Shown piece by piece: positions 1 through 8,818 of a stretch of DNA of 64,000 bases (the stretch's first letter is position 1; each line of letters opens with the position of its first letter). The DNA comes from Roseovarius halotolerans. GTDB lineage: Bacteria > Pseudomonadota > Alphaproteobacteria > Rhodobacterales > Rhodobacteraceae. The position numbers were made by a program, and so were the translations under genes. The notes beneath the pieces were generated by a model, which worked only from the letters and a program-made list of their open reading frames with translations, was not told the origin of the DNA and made no database searches. The stretch lies in the NCBI RefSeq assembly GCF_900172255.1, contig NZ_FWFU01000001.1, positions 186,001 to 250,000 on the forward strand, given 5' to 3'.

Positions 1-641
1 GCGAGGTCGCGGCGCGCGGTTTCGTGCCCTCGATCACCTTTCACCCCGGCACGCAATGCGCTGACCCCGCGGCCTGGGGAAGCTATATCGCGGTCGCGGC
101 GGATGTCGCGCGGGCGGCTGGCGTGCGCCTGGCACGCCTGAATGTGGGTGGCGGTTTTGCCTCGCACAGGGGCGGGGCGGCGCCCGATCTCGAGGCGATA
201 TTTGACCATATCCGCGCCGAGACAACGCGCTGTTTTGGCGCCGATGCACCCGATCTGGTATGCGAGCCGGGCCGCGCAATGGTGGCGGATGCCTTTTCGC
301 TGGCGGCGCGCGTCAAGGCGCTGCGCGAGAACGGATCGGTTTTCCTGAACGATGGAATCTATGGCGGGTTGACCGAGATTCGCGATATCGGCGCGCCAGG
401 GCGGGTCCGGGTTTTGTCGCCCGAAGGCGCGGTGCGCCGTGCGCCGCCCGTGGCGCGCGTGGTTTTTGGCCCGACCTGTGACAGTATCGACCGCCTGCCC
501 GATGCGTTGCCGCTGCCCGGTGATATGGAAGAGGGCGATTATGTGCTGTTTGACGGCATGGGTGCCTATTCACGCAGCCTGACCACCCGGTTCAACGGTT
601 ACGGTTTGGGCGGATCGGTCACGGTGGCGTCTCTGACCTGA
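1..641 (+). CDS. Ornithine/diaminopimelate-type PLP decarboxylase, C-terminal part (cut by window start)
   Basis: This is the C-terminal part of a fold-type III, alanine-racemase-like PLP decarboxylase of the Orn/DAP/Arg decarboxylase 2 family. These enzymes decarboxylate basic amino acids to polyamines or to lysine. Visible motifs are FHPGTQ, the phosphate-binding GGGF, EPGR, the GPTCDSID segment carrying the Cys and Asp of the dimer active site, and a C-terminal GAYS. The frame is open to base 3, so the start and the PLP-lysine half lie upstream; the first in-frame GTG at 24 is not a credible start. The GPTCDS form favours ornithine or lysine decarboxylase over LysA, but substrate is inferred from motifs only. 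Confidence 0.85.
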   Translation, partial: EVAARGFVPSITFHPGTQCADPAAWGSYIAVAADVARAAGVRLARLNVGGGFASHRGGAAPDLEAIFDHIRAETTRCFGADAPDLVCEPGRAMVADAFSLAARVKALRENGSVFLNDGIYGGLTEIRDIGAPGRVRVLSPEGAVRRAPPVARVVFGPTCDSIDRLPDALPLPGDMEEGDYVLFDGMGAYSRSLTTRFNGYGLGGSVTVASLT

Positions 642-659
642 CGGGCTCTGGACATGCGC

Positions 660-688
660 GTCTCGCCCGTTAGGGTCCGGGGCGAGAC
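660..688 (+). terminator. Stem-loop between the decarboxylase and the CoxL-like gene
   Basis: GTCTCGCCC and GGGCGAGAC form a perfect 9-bp stem around an 11-nt loop, 18 nt before the next start codon. No T-tract follows, so it may be a weak terminator for the upstream gene or a leader hairpin of the downstream one. Confidence 0.45.
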
Positions 689-706
689 CGCGCGAAAGGG
701 CAGAGC

Positions 707-3004
707 ATGGAAAAATTCGGGAAAAGTCAGCCGGTCAGGCGCCTGGAAGACGGGCGGTTTCTGACCGGGCAGGGACGCTACGTCGACGATATCGCACCCA
801 AGGGCGCGCTGGTCGCGCATGTGCTGCGTGCGCCGGTGGCGCATGCACGCATCAGCGGGCTGGATGTCGAGGAGGCCCGCGCCGCGCCCGGCGTGCGCCT
901 TGTGCTGACGGCGGCGGATCTGGCCGCGGGCGGGATCACCGAAGCGATGGCCTTCAACACCGTGAAGAACCAGGACGGCACCCCGGCGGCAGCCCCGCGC
1001 CGCCCGATCCTGGCCGAAGACCGCGTGCGTTTCGTGGGCGAGCCGGTGGCGATGATCGTCGCCGACACGTTGGCAGCGGCCCGCGATGCGGCCGAGATGA
1101 TCGCGTTCGATTACGACGACCTGACCGCCCATATGGAGATCGGGCCGGGAGGCGAGCCCCTGCATGAAGAGGCGCCCGAGAACCGCGCCTTTGACTGGGG
1201 CATGGGCGATGAGGCGGCCGTGGAGGCGGCGATCGGCAAGGCCAAGCATGTGGTGCGGATGACGGTGCATGACAACCGGATCATCGCCAACCCGATGGAG
1301 CCGCGCGGCTGCTATGCCGAAATCCAGGGCAACCGCCTGCACCTTGCGGTGAACGGTCAGGGCGTCTGGGGCACCAAGCGCAATCTTGCACGGGTGCTGA
1401 ACATGGATGCCGAGGATATCCGCGTGACCAACCCCGATGTCGGCGGCGGTTTCGGCACCAAGGCGATGGATTACCCCGAAACCTACCTGGTGGCCCACGC
1501 CGCCCGCCAATTGGGCCAGCCGGTGCGCTGGATGGCGGATCGGGGCGAAACCATGCTGAGCGACAATGCGGGCCGGGGTCTCGATCACGATCTGACGCTG
1601 GCGTTTGACGGGGATCTGAGGATCACCGCCTACCGTGTCGACAGCCGGGTGGATCTGGGCGCCTATTGCAGCACGATGGGGCAGGGCATCCAGACGGATC
1701 TCTTTTCCAAGGTCTTGATGGGGGTCTATGACGTGCAGGATGCGTTCCTGCATGTGGAAGGATTCTTTACCAACACCACGCAGGTCGATGCCTATCGCGG
1801 GGCCGGACGACCCGAGGCGATCTATGCGCTGGAACGCATCATGGACCGCGCCGCGCGCGAACTGGGCGTCGACACATGGGATCTGCACCGGCGTAATTTC
1901 ATCGCCAGCGAAGCCTTTCCCTATGTCTCGGCCACGGGGGAGACCTATGATGTGGGGGATTTCCATCGCGTGCTGGACCGCGCCGAAGCGGAATGCGATC
2001 GCGCCGGGTTCGCGGCGCGCAAGGCCGAAAGCGTCGCACGCGGGCGGCTGAGGGGCTTGGGCCTCTGTTACTATATCGAAAGCATTCTGGGGAATCCTTC
2101 GGAGACGGCGAAAGTCGAGTTCAACGAGGATGGCAGTGTGTCGATCTATGTGGGCACTCAATCGAACGGGCAGGGGCATGAGACCGTCTATGCGCAGTTC
2201 CTGTCGGATCAGACCGGCATCCCGGTTGAACAGATCCGCGTGGTGCAGGGCGACAGCGACCGCATCAGGACCGGCGGCGGTACCGGGGGGTCGCGCTCGG
2301 TCACGACGCAGAATAACGCGACATTGGCGACGGTTACCAGTATGATCGCGGCCTTCGCATCCTTCCTGGCAGAAAAGACCGGGGTCGCGGAAAGCGAGAT
2401 CGATTTTGACGACGAACGCTTCCGCGTGCCGGGGTCGAACCTGACGCCGACCCTGACCGAGATTGCCGCGATGGCGCGGGCCGAAGGGCGCAGCGATTTG
2501 CTGGTGCATGAGGAAACTGCAACGCTTCCGGCGCGCTCATACCCCAATGGCGCGCATGTGGCCGAGGTCGAGGTCGACCCGGAGACCGGCAAGGTTACAT
2601 TGGAGCGATACACGGTGGTCGATGATTTCGGCAATCTGATTAACCCGATGCTGGTGGAAGGGCAGATCCATGGCGGGGTGGTGCAGGGTGTCGGGCAGGC
2701 CCTGTGCGAGCATGTGGTGCATGACGAGGACGGGCAGCTGCTCACGGCAAGTTTCATGGACTATGCCATGCCGCGCGCCGACGATGTGCCGATGTTCGGT
2801 TTCGCGACCGAGCCGGTGCCATCGACTGCGAATGTCATGGGCATGAAGGGCTGTGGCGAGGCGGGCACGGTCGGGGCGATGGCGGCGACGGCCAATGCAG
2901 TGGCCGATGCGCTGTGGGACAAGGGAGTGCGGCAGGCGGACATGCCATTCACGCCGCATCGCGTGTGGAAGATGCTGAACGATGTCATGGCGCCAGTGGA
3001 CTAA
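707..3004 (+). CDS. CoxL form II-type molybdenum hydroxylase large subunit (xanthine dehydrogenase family)
   Basis: A 765-aa molybdopterin-cytosine-dinucleotide-binding subunit of the xanthine oxidase/CO dehydrogenase family. It has the VGGGFGTK cofactor loop, the AYRGAGR signature of form II CoxL-like proteins instead of the AYxCSFR loop of true CO dehydrogenase, and the C-terminal GCGEAG segment with the base-catalyst glutamate. It is therefore probably an aldehyde or N-heterocycle hydroxylase, not a CO dehydrogenase. These enzymes normally need a 2Fe-2S subunit and an FAD subunit, usually encoded next to them; neither is present downstream, where a DUF2235 gene overlaps its end. The start is supported by AAGGG 9-10 nt upstream of ATG. 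Confidence 0.93.
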   Translation: MEKFGKSQPVRRLEDGRFLTGQGRYVDDIAPKGALVAHVLRAPVAHARISGLDVEEARAAPGVRLVLTAADLAAGGITEAMAFNTVKNQDGTPAAAPRRPILAEDRVRFVGEPVAMIVADTLAAARDAAEMIAFDYDDLTAHMEIGPGGEPLHEEAPENRAFDWGMGDEAAVEAAIGKAKHVVRMTVHDNRIIANPMEPRGCYAEIQGNRLHLAVNGQGVWGTKRNLARVLNMDAEDIRVTNPDVGGGFGTKAMDYPETYLVAHAARQLGQPVRWMADRGETMLSDNAGRGLDHDLTLAFDGDLRITAYRVDSRVDLGAYCSTMGQGIQTDLFSKVLMGVYDVQDAFLHVEGFFTNTTQVDAYRGAGRPEAIYALERIMDRAARELGVDTWDLHRRNFIASEAFPYVSATGETYDVGDFHRVLDRAEAECDRAGFAARKAESVARGRLRGLGLCYYIESILGNPSETAKVEFNEDGSVSIYVGTQSNGQGHETVYAQFLSDQTGIPVEQIRVVQGDSDRIRTGGGTGGSRSVTTQNNATLATVTSMIAAFASFLAEKTGVAESEIDFDDERFRVPGSNLTPTLTEIAAMARAEGRSDLLVHEETATLPARSYPNGAHVAEVEVDPETGKVTLERYTVVDDFGNLINPMLVEGQIHGGVVQGVGQALCEHVVHDEDGQLLTASFMDYAMPRADDVPMFGFATEPVPSTANVMGMKGCGEAGTVGAMAATANAVADALWDKGVRQADMPFTPHRVWKMLNDVMAPVD

Positions 3005-4043
3005 ACGCCTATACGCACTGCTGCGCCCCGGCCTGCGCCATGGGCAAAGCGGACTGGCGCGCTCGCGCGGGCAGGTCACGCATGTGCTGATCCTCGATGG
3101 CACCATGTCGTCGCTGGTCGAGGGCGACGAAAGCAATGCGGGTCTTACCTATAAGCTGCTTTCCGAAATGAGTGGCCCGTCGCTGTCGGTCTATTACGAG
3201 GCCGGGTTGCAATGGCAGGACTGGCGCACGACGCCGGATGTGATGATGGGGCGTGGCATCAACCGGCAGATCCGGCGCGCCTATGGCTATCTTGCCAGCC
3301 GGTATCGCGCGGGTGACCGGATCTTCCTGTTCGGCTATTCGCGGGGTGCCTATGCGGTGCGTTCGCTGGCCGGGGTGATCGACCGGGTGGGCCTCTTGAA
3401 GGCCGAGAACGCGACCGTGCGCAATATCGTCACCGCCTATCGCCACTACCAGTCGGCACCGGGCGGCCCGGTGGCCGCGGATTTCAAGGCCTCGCTTTGT
3501 CACGAGGCCGCGCCGGTCGAGATGGTCGGGGTGTGGGATACCGTCAAGGCGCTTGGCCTGCGCCTGCCGATGCTGTGGCGCTGGAGCGCCGAGGCGCATG
3601 CGTTTCACAATCACCGTCTTGGCCCGACAATCCTGCATGGCTTTCATGCGCTGGCGCTGGACGAGACGCGAACGGTCTTCGAGCCGGTGCTGTGGTCATC
3701 GCCCCCCGAGTGGAACGGCCGCGTCGAACAGGTGTGGTTTCGCGGCACGCATGGCGATGTGGGCGGGCAACTGGGCGGGTTTCACGCGGCGCGGCCGCTC
3801 TCGAACATCCCGCTGGTCTGGATGCTGGAGCGCGCCGAAAGCTGCGCGTTGCCGCTGCCGGAAGGCTGGCGCACGCGTTTTCCGACCGACCCGGAGGCGC
3901 CTTCGGTCGGCACATGGCGGGGATGGGGCAAGGTGTTCCTGCTCAGGGGGCGGCGGCGCGTCGGGCAGCATCCCAGCGAGCGCCTGCACGAAACCGTCGG
4001 GCCACGCGACATCGAAGTGCCGGTGGCCGGACAGAATGCATGA
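2982..4043 (+). CDS. DUF2235 alpha/beta-hydrolase family protein
   Basis: A 353-aa protein with the DUF2235 pattern: an N-terminal strand ending LILDGTM, and the nucleophile elbow FGYSRGAYAVRSLAG (GxSxG with Ser) near residues 112-126. Related proteins include Tle1-type phospholipase effectors, but no VgrG, PAAR or immunity gene is nearby and the protein is short, so an effector role is not supported. It overlaps the 3' end of the CoxL-like gene by 23 bp, which suggests co-transcription. The start is uncertain: no good ribosome-binding site is visible, but it must lie upstream of the conserved LILDGT strand. Confidence 0.75.
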   Translation: MSWRQWTKRLYALLRPGLRHGQSGLARSRGQVTHVLILDGTMSSLVEGDESNAGLTYKLLSEMSGPSLSVYYEAGLQWQDWRTTPDVMMGRGINRQIRRAYGYLASRYRAGDRIFLFGYSRGAYAVRSLAGVIDRVGLLKAENATVRNIVTAYRHYQSAPGGPVAADFKASLCHEAAPVEMVGVWDTVKALGLRLPMLWRWSAEAHAFHNHRLGPTILHGFHALALDETRTVFEPVLWSSPPEWNGRVEQVWFRGTHGDVGGQLGGFHAARPLSNIPLVWMLERAESCALPLPEGWRTRFPTDPEAPSVGTWRGWGKVFLLRGRRRVGQHPSERLHETVGPRDIEVPVAGQNA

Positions 4044-4064
4044 TGCGGCCTGGCGCGGCTTGGC

Positions 4065-4931
4065 TCAAGCCACGTCGCGCAGGCTGACCTTCGGCGAGAC
4101 GCCAAGTGCGTGGCACACGTCGCGCGTCAGTTCCGGGCGGTTCAGCGTGTAGAAATGCAGATCCTCGACCCCGCCCTCGATCAGTTCACTGCAGAGCTCG
4201 GTGGCCAGCGCTGTGGCCAGCAGATCCTGACGGTTGTCGCGCAGCGCCTTGTCGAAGGTATCGTCCAGCCAGGCGGGAATGCCGGTGCCGCAGGCAGTGG
4301 CGAACTTGCGCACGCCGGTCCAGTTCTCGATCGGCAGCACACCGGGGATGATCGGCGCGTCGATGCCCGCCTTGACGCAGGCGTCGCGGAAACGGAAGAA
4401 CGTTTCGGCCTCGAAGAAGAACTGCGTGATCGCCTCGCTGGCGCCCGCGTCTATCTTGCGTTTGAGCCATTCGATATCGGCCTTGGTGTCAGCCGCTTCG
4501 GGGTGCTTCTCGGGATAGGCGCCGACCCGGATAGTGAAATTGCCGGTATCGGCCAGCGCCTCGATCAGCTCGCAGGAATTGGCGAAGCCGTCGGCATGCG
4601 GGGTGAAGCCGTCCGAACCCTTTGGAGGGTCGCCGCGCAGGGCGACGATCTCGGTGACGCCAGCCTGGTGAAAGCCATCGGCAATCGCGAGGGTCTCTTC
4701 GCGGGTCGCCTCGACGCAGGTCAGGTGCGCCGCAACATTGAGGCCGGTGGCCTTGTGCAGGGTGCCGACCGCCTCGCGGGTCAGTTCGCGCGTGGTGCCG
4801 CCAGCGCCGTACGTGACCGAAACGAAACGCGGATCGAGCGGCGCGAGCGTGTGGATCGTATCCCAGAGACGGAACGACGCCTCGAGCGATTTCGGGGGGA
4901 AGAATTCAAAGGAGACGCGGGGCGTGGGCAT
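4065..4931 (-). CDS. metF: 5,10-methylenetetrahydrofolate reductase
   Basis: MetF (288 aa) reduces 5,10-methylene-THF to 5-methyl-THF using FAD, feeding methionine synthase. The N-terminal VSFEFFPPKS motif and the TIM-barrel sequence (TYGAGGT, ALRGDPP, TQFFF) are typical. I place the start at the ATG at 4931, directly before the conserved PTPRVSFEFF. A longer frame to 5012 would run through the putative MetR box, which argues against it. It is divergent from metR, the usual arrangement for MetR-activated one-carbon genes. Confidence 0.95.
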   Translation of the reverse strand: MPTPRVSFEFFPPKSLEASFRLWDTIHTLAPLDPRFVSVTYGAGGTTRELTREAVGTLHKATGLNVAAHLTCVEATREETLAIADGFHQAGVTEIVALRGDPPKGSDGFTPHADGFANSCELIEALADTGNFTIRVGAYPEKHPEAADTKADIEWLKRKIDAGASEAITQFFFEAETFFRFRDACVKAGIDAPIIPGVLPIENWTGVRKFATACGTGIPAWLDDTFDKALRDNRQDLLATALATELCSELIEGGVEDLHFYTLNRPELTRDVCHALGVSPKVSLRDVA

Positions 4932-4989
4932 CGGCTGGATCCATCTTGCATGCTTTACAGGTTGTCCTCTTGTTGCAGGCGCAGCATTG

Positions 4990-5002
4990 TGAGACAACTT
5001 CA
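4990..5002. promoter_or_regulatory. Candidate MetR box between metF and metR
   Basis: TGAGACAACTTCA matches the classical MetR consensus TGAA-N5-TTCA with one mismatch. It lies 35 bp before the metR start and 59 bp before the chosen metF start, where a LysR-type activator of both genes would bind. Confidence 0.55.
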
Positions 5003-5036
5003 TAATATTCATGGTCTATGTGAGGCGCGCTAATAT

Positions 5037-5966
5037 ATGCATATCGAGTTGCGGCATCTTAGGACGATCCGGGCGATCCATCAGGCGGGCGGGATCGCGC
5101 GCGCGGCGGACCTGCTGCACATCACCCAATCGGCGCTGAGCCATCAGATAAAGGGGCTTGAGGATCAGGCCGGGGTGGAGCTGTTCGTGCGCCGCTCCAA
5201 GCCGCTCAAGCTGTCGGCGGCGGGGCAGCGGTTGCTGCGCGTGGCCGAGAAGGTGCTGCCTGAGGTCGAGGCGCTGGAGGGCGAGTTCGGCGGGTTGAGG
5301 CAGGGATCGGCGGGGCGGATGCATATCGCGATCGAATGTCATGCCTGTTTCGAGTGGCTGTTTCCGGTGCTCGAGCAGTTCCGCAAGGCATGGCCCGACG
5401 TGGATGTGGATATCCGCCCCGGCCTTGCCTTCGATGCGCTGCCTGCGCTTCGCAAGGAGGAAGTCGATCTGGTGGTGTCTTCCGATCCCGAGGACCTGCC
5501 CGGCGTCACCTTCAAGCCGCTCTTTGATTACGAGCCTGTTTTCGTGGCCTCGAGCCAGCATCCACTGGCGCAGAAGCCCTTTGTCGTCGCCGAGGATTTT
5601 CGCGACGAAACGCTGATAACCTACCCGGTGGACCGCGCCCGGCTGGATGTGTTCACCTCCCTGCTGACCCCTGCCAAGGTCGAGCCGCGCGCCATCCGGC
5701 AGGTCGAGCTGACGGCGGTGATCCTGCTGCTGGTCGCCTCGAACCGGGGCGTGGCGGTGCTGCCGGACTGGGTGGTGCGCGAGCTGCGCACGAGCCGCGA
5801 TTACGTGACCCGGCCTTTGACGCAGAAGGGTGTCACCAAAAGGCTCTATGCGGCGATACGGGAAGAAGACGGTGACAAGCCCTATGTCGCCCACCTGATC
5901 CGGCTGGCGCGCGAGATTCCGGTCAGGATGCAGCGCGGCGAGGCCGAGCAGCGAGACCACTTGTAA
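5037..5966 (+). CDS. metR: LysR-family regulator MetR
   Basis: A 309-aa LysR-type regulator. The N-terminal winged helix (ELRHLRTIRAIHQAGGIARA, then LLHITQSALSHQIKGLE) is followed by a co-inducer domain starting IAIECHACFEWLFPVL, the characteristic segment of MetR. MetR responds to homocysteine and activates methionine and C1 genes. It is divergent from metF with a candidate MetR box between them. The ATG start fits the family, where the HTH begins within a few residues of the N terminus. Confidence 0.92.
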   Translation: MHIELRHLRTIRAIHQAGGIARAADLLHITQSALSHQIKGLEDQAGVELFVRRSKPLKLSAAGQRLLRVAEKVLPEVEALEGEFGGLRQGSAGRMHIAIECHACFEWLFPVLEQFRKAWPDVDVDIRPGLAFDALPALRKEEVDLVVSSDPEDLPGVTFKPLFDYEPVFVASSQHPLAQKPFVVAEDFRDETLITYPVDRARLDVFTSLLTPAKVEPRAIRQVELTAVILLLVASNRGVAVLPDWVVRELRTSRDYVTRPLTQKGVTKRLYAAIREEDGDKPYVAHLIRLAREIPVRMQRGEAEQRDHL

Positions 5967-6017
5967 GCAAGGCGCGGGCGGCGTATACGCGCGGCCTGAA
6001 CGCAAGGGAGCCATGCG

Positions 6018-6806
6018 ATGCCGGGCAGTGCCAACCTCAATGTCATGATCAAGGCCGCGCGCAAGGCGGGGCGGTCGCTGGTCAAGGATTTCCGCGAGGT
6101 CGAGCAGTTGCAGGTCTCGATGAAGGGCGCGGGCGATTTCGTGAGCCGCGCCGACCTCGCTGCCGAGAAGATCATCAAGGACGAGCTGATGGAGGCGCGC
6201 CCCACCTATGGCTGGCTGGCCGAGGAAGGTGGCGCCGAGGATGGCAAGGACCCGACCCGCCGCTGGATCGTCGACCCGCTGGACGGAACGTCGAATTTCC
6301 TGCACGGGCTGCCCCATTGGGCGATCTCCATCGCGTTGGAACACAAGGGAAAAATCGTGGCCGGTGTCATTTTCGACGCGGCCAAGGACGAGATGTTCTT
6401 CGCCGAGAAAGGCGAGGGCGCCTGGCTGAACGAGAGCCGCCTGCGGGTATCGGGACGCAGCAAGATGATCGAGTCGCTCTTTGCGACGGGCGTGCCGTTC
6501 GGGGGGCGCGCGGACCTGCCGGCGACCTTGCAGGACCTGGCGCGCCTGATGCCGGCCTGCGCGGGTGTGCGGCGCTGGGGATCGGCGGCGCTGGACATGG
6601 CCTATGTGGCCGCCGGACGTTACGAGGGTTTCTGGGAGCGCGGGCTCAATGCCTGGGACCTGGCGGCGGGAATCGTGATCCTTCAGGAGGCGGGCGGCTT
6701 TGTCGAGCCGCTGACCGAGGGGGGGAATATCCTCGAGGATGGCGAGGTTGTCTGCGCCAACGAGGTGATCTTTGAGAAGTTCGCAAAGGTGATCCGCGGC
6801 CGTTGA
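6018..6806 (+). CDS. suhB: Inositol monophosphatase family protein
   Basis: A 262-aa Mg2+-dependent phosphatase of the IMPase/SuhB family. Metal ligands are visible in LAEEGG, in DPLDGTSNF (the DPxDGT motif), and in the C-terminal WERGLNAWDLAAG. It probably dephosphorylates inositol-1-phosphate or a related sugar phosphate; SuhB orthologues also act as rRNA antitermination factors in enterobacteria, which cannot be judged here. It starts 51 bp after metR, and its stop codon lies inside the left arm of a stem-loop. Confidence 0.9.
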   Translation: MPGSANLNVMIKAARKAGRSLVKDFREVEQLQVSMKGAGDFVSRADLAAEKIIKDELMEARPTYGWLAEEGGAEDGKDPTRRWIVDPLDGTSNFLHGLPHWAISIALEHKGKIVAGVIFDAAKDEMFFAEKGEGAWLNESRLRVSGRSKMIESLFATGVPFGGRADLPATLQDLARLMPACAGVRRWGSAALDMAYVAAGRYEGFWERGLNAWDLAAGIVILQEAGGFVEPLTEGGNILEDGEVVCANEVIFEKFAKVIRGR

Positions 6807-6823
6807 TCCCGAATCGGGATCAA
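6803..6823 (+). terminator. Stem-loop at the suhB stop codon
   Basis: TTGATCCCG and CGGGATCAA form a perfect 9-bp stem with a 3-nt loop (AAT). The suhB stop codon is in the left arm. No T-run follows, so termination is plausible but unproven. Confidence 0.5.
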
Positions 6824-6854
6824 GCCATTGGTTAACATGAGAAAATGACGATCT

Positions 6855-6892
6855 GTATCGCGTCGGCGTGGCGTCGGTATCGCGTCGGTATG
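6855..6892. repeat. 11-bp tandem repeat, copy 1
   Basis: Three consecutive 11-bp units, GTATCGCGTCG, GCGTGGCGTCG and GTATCGCGTCG, followed by a partial GTATG. A second array with the same unit is at 53671-53703, sharing a 19-base identical stretch with this copy. The 6807-7499 gap otherwise holds the dispersed repeat at 6976-7014 and the palindromic operator at 7339-7352; I see no credible gene in it. Confidence 0.7.
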
Positions 6893-6975
6893 CGCCACTG
6901 CATCTGCGCGGGTTAACACGGCGAACGGCAATAACCGCGTGTCATTGCGTACAAACCGTGCGGGGCAGGCATTGG

Positions 6976-7014
6976 GTGCCTCCGGCGGGAGTATTTCAAG
7001 CAAGATGAAGCCGG
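6976..7014 (+). repeat. Dispersed intergenic repeat, copy A
   Basis: The element reads GGTGCCTCCGGCGGGAGTAT and continues into TTTCAAGCAAGATGAAGC. Similar copies are at 29297-29337 (+) and 53701-53740 (-). The core CAAGATGAAGCC is shared by all three. Elements of this general kind are common between genes in Rhodobacteraceae. Confidence 0.65.
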
Positions 7015-7338
7015 GGCGAGCCCGACGAGCGGCATTCGAGCGCTGCGGCGCGTGATCCCGCAATGGTCCGGCGAGGCGATCCTGAAGCTCACATGTGTCA
7101 TCGGTGCGGGCGACCTGACATCGCGGGCGGGGCGGATCGGCCACAAGGCGTCGCAGCCCCGCGCGGTTTTCCTGCCGGTGGCGTTTGGGTCGTGGCGCAG
7201 TTGGAGCGAAAACCGCGATCTATGGCGTGAACAGGTGACGTTGCACAAGAGCGGCGCCGTCCCGGCGAAGCGCGCCCGAACGCGGGCGATTTTCCGGGGA
7301 TTTTCCCGAAAATATGTGCAAATTCAGAGCCTCGGTTC

Positions 7339-7352
7339 TGAAAGATCTTTCA
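7339..7352. promoter_or_regulatory. Palindromic operator upstream of the TRAP transporter
   Basis: TGAAAGATCTTTCA is a perfect 14-bp palindrome in an AT-rich stretch 148 bp before the dctP start. It differs only in the two central bases from TGAAAGCGCTTTCA in the lacI/ThDP-enzyme promoter at 22816. LacI-family regulators typically bind palindromes of this size, so it is inferred to be a site for the regulator encoded at 21681-22706. Confidence 0.6.
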
Positions 7353-7499
7353 TGAGAAATGAATCGACACATGAATATTTTTAAAATAACGTTTCAAAAG
7401 CGGCAAATTGTTCCATGCCGCTGGACCTGGTCACGCCAGTGGCGCGCATGCTCGGTGGCCATCCGTTTCGGAGGAGTGAATGGAACAGGGAGGATTAAA

Positions 7500-8540
7500 A
7501 TGAATAAATTCGCAGCTTTCGCGTTGGGCGTGACGCTGGCCTTCGGGTCGACGGTTACCACGGCGCTTGCAGAGCCAATCGTCATGAAGATCGGCTTCAG
7601 TTCCGAGGGCGATATCCGCATGCCCGGCGCTGGCCGCTCGGCCGGCGCATTGGCGATGAAGAACTACCTGGAGGTCGCTTCGGGTGGTGAACTTCAGCTG
7701 GAAATTCACCCCGATGGGGCATTGGGCAATGCCCGCACGATGGTGGAATCGGCGCAGACCGGCGTGATCGAGATGGTCGGTGCCTACACGTCGATCATGG
7801 TGCCCTTCGCGCCCGAGATCGCGGTCACGCAGATCCCTTACGTGTTTCGCGACAACCTGACCGCGTGGAAGGTGATGGAGGGGCCGGTTGGCGACGAGCT
7901 GGCGGCATCCTTCCTTGAGAAGACCGGACTGCGCGTGCTGGGCTGGGCCGATGGCGCCGGTTTCCGCCATATCTATGCGGAAAAGCCGATCAAGAACGTG
8001 GCCGACCTGCAAGGCACCAAGATGCGCGTGCCCGAGAACCCCGGCCTTCTGGCGATGTTCCGGGCCTGGGGGGCGAACACGGTGACCATCACCTGGAGCG
8101 AGCTTTACACCGCGCTGCAATCGGGCATGGCCGAAGGGCACGATACCGAGCTTTACTCGATGTATTCCAAGAAGCTCTACGAGGTGAACCCTTACGTCAC
8201 CATGACGCGGCACAGCTATAACCTGCACCCGATCATGATCAACGAAGAGTTCTTCCAGTCGCTCTCGCCCGAGCATCAGACGCTGGTTCTTCAGGCGGGC
8301 GACCTTTATACGCGCGTCGGCAATGCGCATTCCTTCGTCAGTTCGCTGGTGGTGAAACAGGCGATGGAGGCCGAGGGCGCGACCTTCTATTACCCGACCG
8401 ATGAAGAGATTGCAGAGTTCCGCGATCTTGGACAGCAGCCCTATATCGACACGATCACCCGCAAGATCGGTGACGAGGGCCAGGAATGGGTGGACAAGAT
8501 CATGGCGGCGGCGAAGGAAGCCGAGCAAACGGCCAGGTAG
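7500..8540 (+). CDS. dctP: TRAP transporter substrate-binding protein (DctP family)
   Basis: A 346-aa periplasmic binding protein of a tripartite ATP-independent transporter. The first 25 or so residues are a Sec signal peptide ending ALAEP. The mature part has the DctP pattern, including FRHIYAEKPIKNVADLQGTK with the conserved arginines of the carboxylate-binding region. Substrates are usually organic acids. The ATG at 7500 is chosen because of the signal peptide and the GGGAGGA 7-13 nt upstream; the longer frame from 7359 has no signal peptide. It is followed after 278 bp by dctQ and dctM. A palindrome shared with a LacI-type control region lies upstream. Confidence 0.92.
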   Translation: MNKFAAFALGVTLAFGSTVTTALAEPIVMKIGFSSEGDIRMPGAGRSAGALAMKNYLEVASGGELQLEIHPDGALGNARTMVESAQTGVIEMVGAYTSIMVPFAPEIAVTQIPYVFRDNLTAWKVMEGPVGDELAASFLEKTGLRVLGWADGAGFRHIYAEKPIKNVADLQGTKMRVPENPGLLAMFRAWGANTVTITWSELYTALQSGMAEGHDTELYSMYSKKLYEVNPYVTMTRHSYNLHPIMINEEFFQSLSPEHQTLVLQAGDLYTRVGNAHSFVSSLVVKQAMEAEGATFYYPTDEEIAEFRDLGQQPYIDTITRKIGDEGQEWVDKIMAAAKEAEQTAR

Positions 8541-8708
8541 ATCGCACACCACGTTCAAAGCAGCCGACCGGAGGCGGAGAGGGGCGACCCACACCGCGAT
8601 CCGGCCGGCAGGCGCCGGTCCGGCATGACCTGGCAGGATCGGCGCCAGTTCTGCAATTCTCTCTGGACGATCCAGCCCGGACCGGTGCGTTATGGTCTGA
8701 ACGGATGA

Positions 8709-8744
8709 AGGGGCGTCGCTCCGCCTGACTGGCGCCGCGCCCCT
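8709..8744 (+). terminator. Stem-loop with T-run between dctP and dctQ
   Basis: AGGGGCG pairs with CGCCCCT (7 bp); an inner CGCC/GGCG can also pair. CTCTTTT follows. Its position suggests partial termination or 3'-end protection, giving more binding protein than membrane subunits. The rest of the 278-bp gap shows no gene. Confidence 0.45.
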
Positions 8745-8818
8745 CTTTTGCAAGGCACGGATCAAAGAGCGGGCGGTGAAGGCCGTCAGTGATGCAAGGC
8801 GGCAAGGAGAGTGTCGAC

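Noticed and set aside
599-2509. Long open frame on the minus strand (636 codons)
   Set aside because: It lies opposite the CoxL-like gene, has the low-complexity Arg/His/Gly-rich composition of an antisense frame in GC-rich DNA and no recognisable domain.
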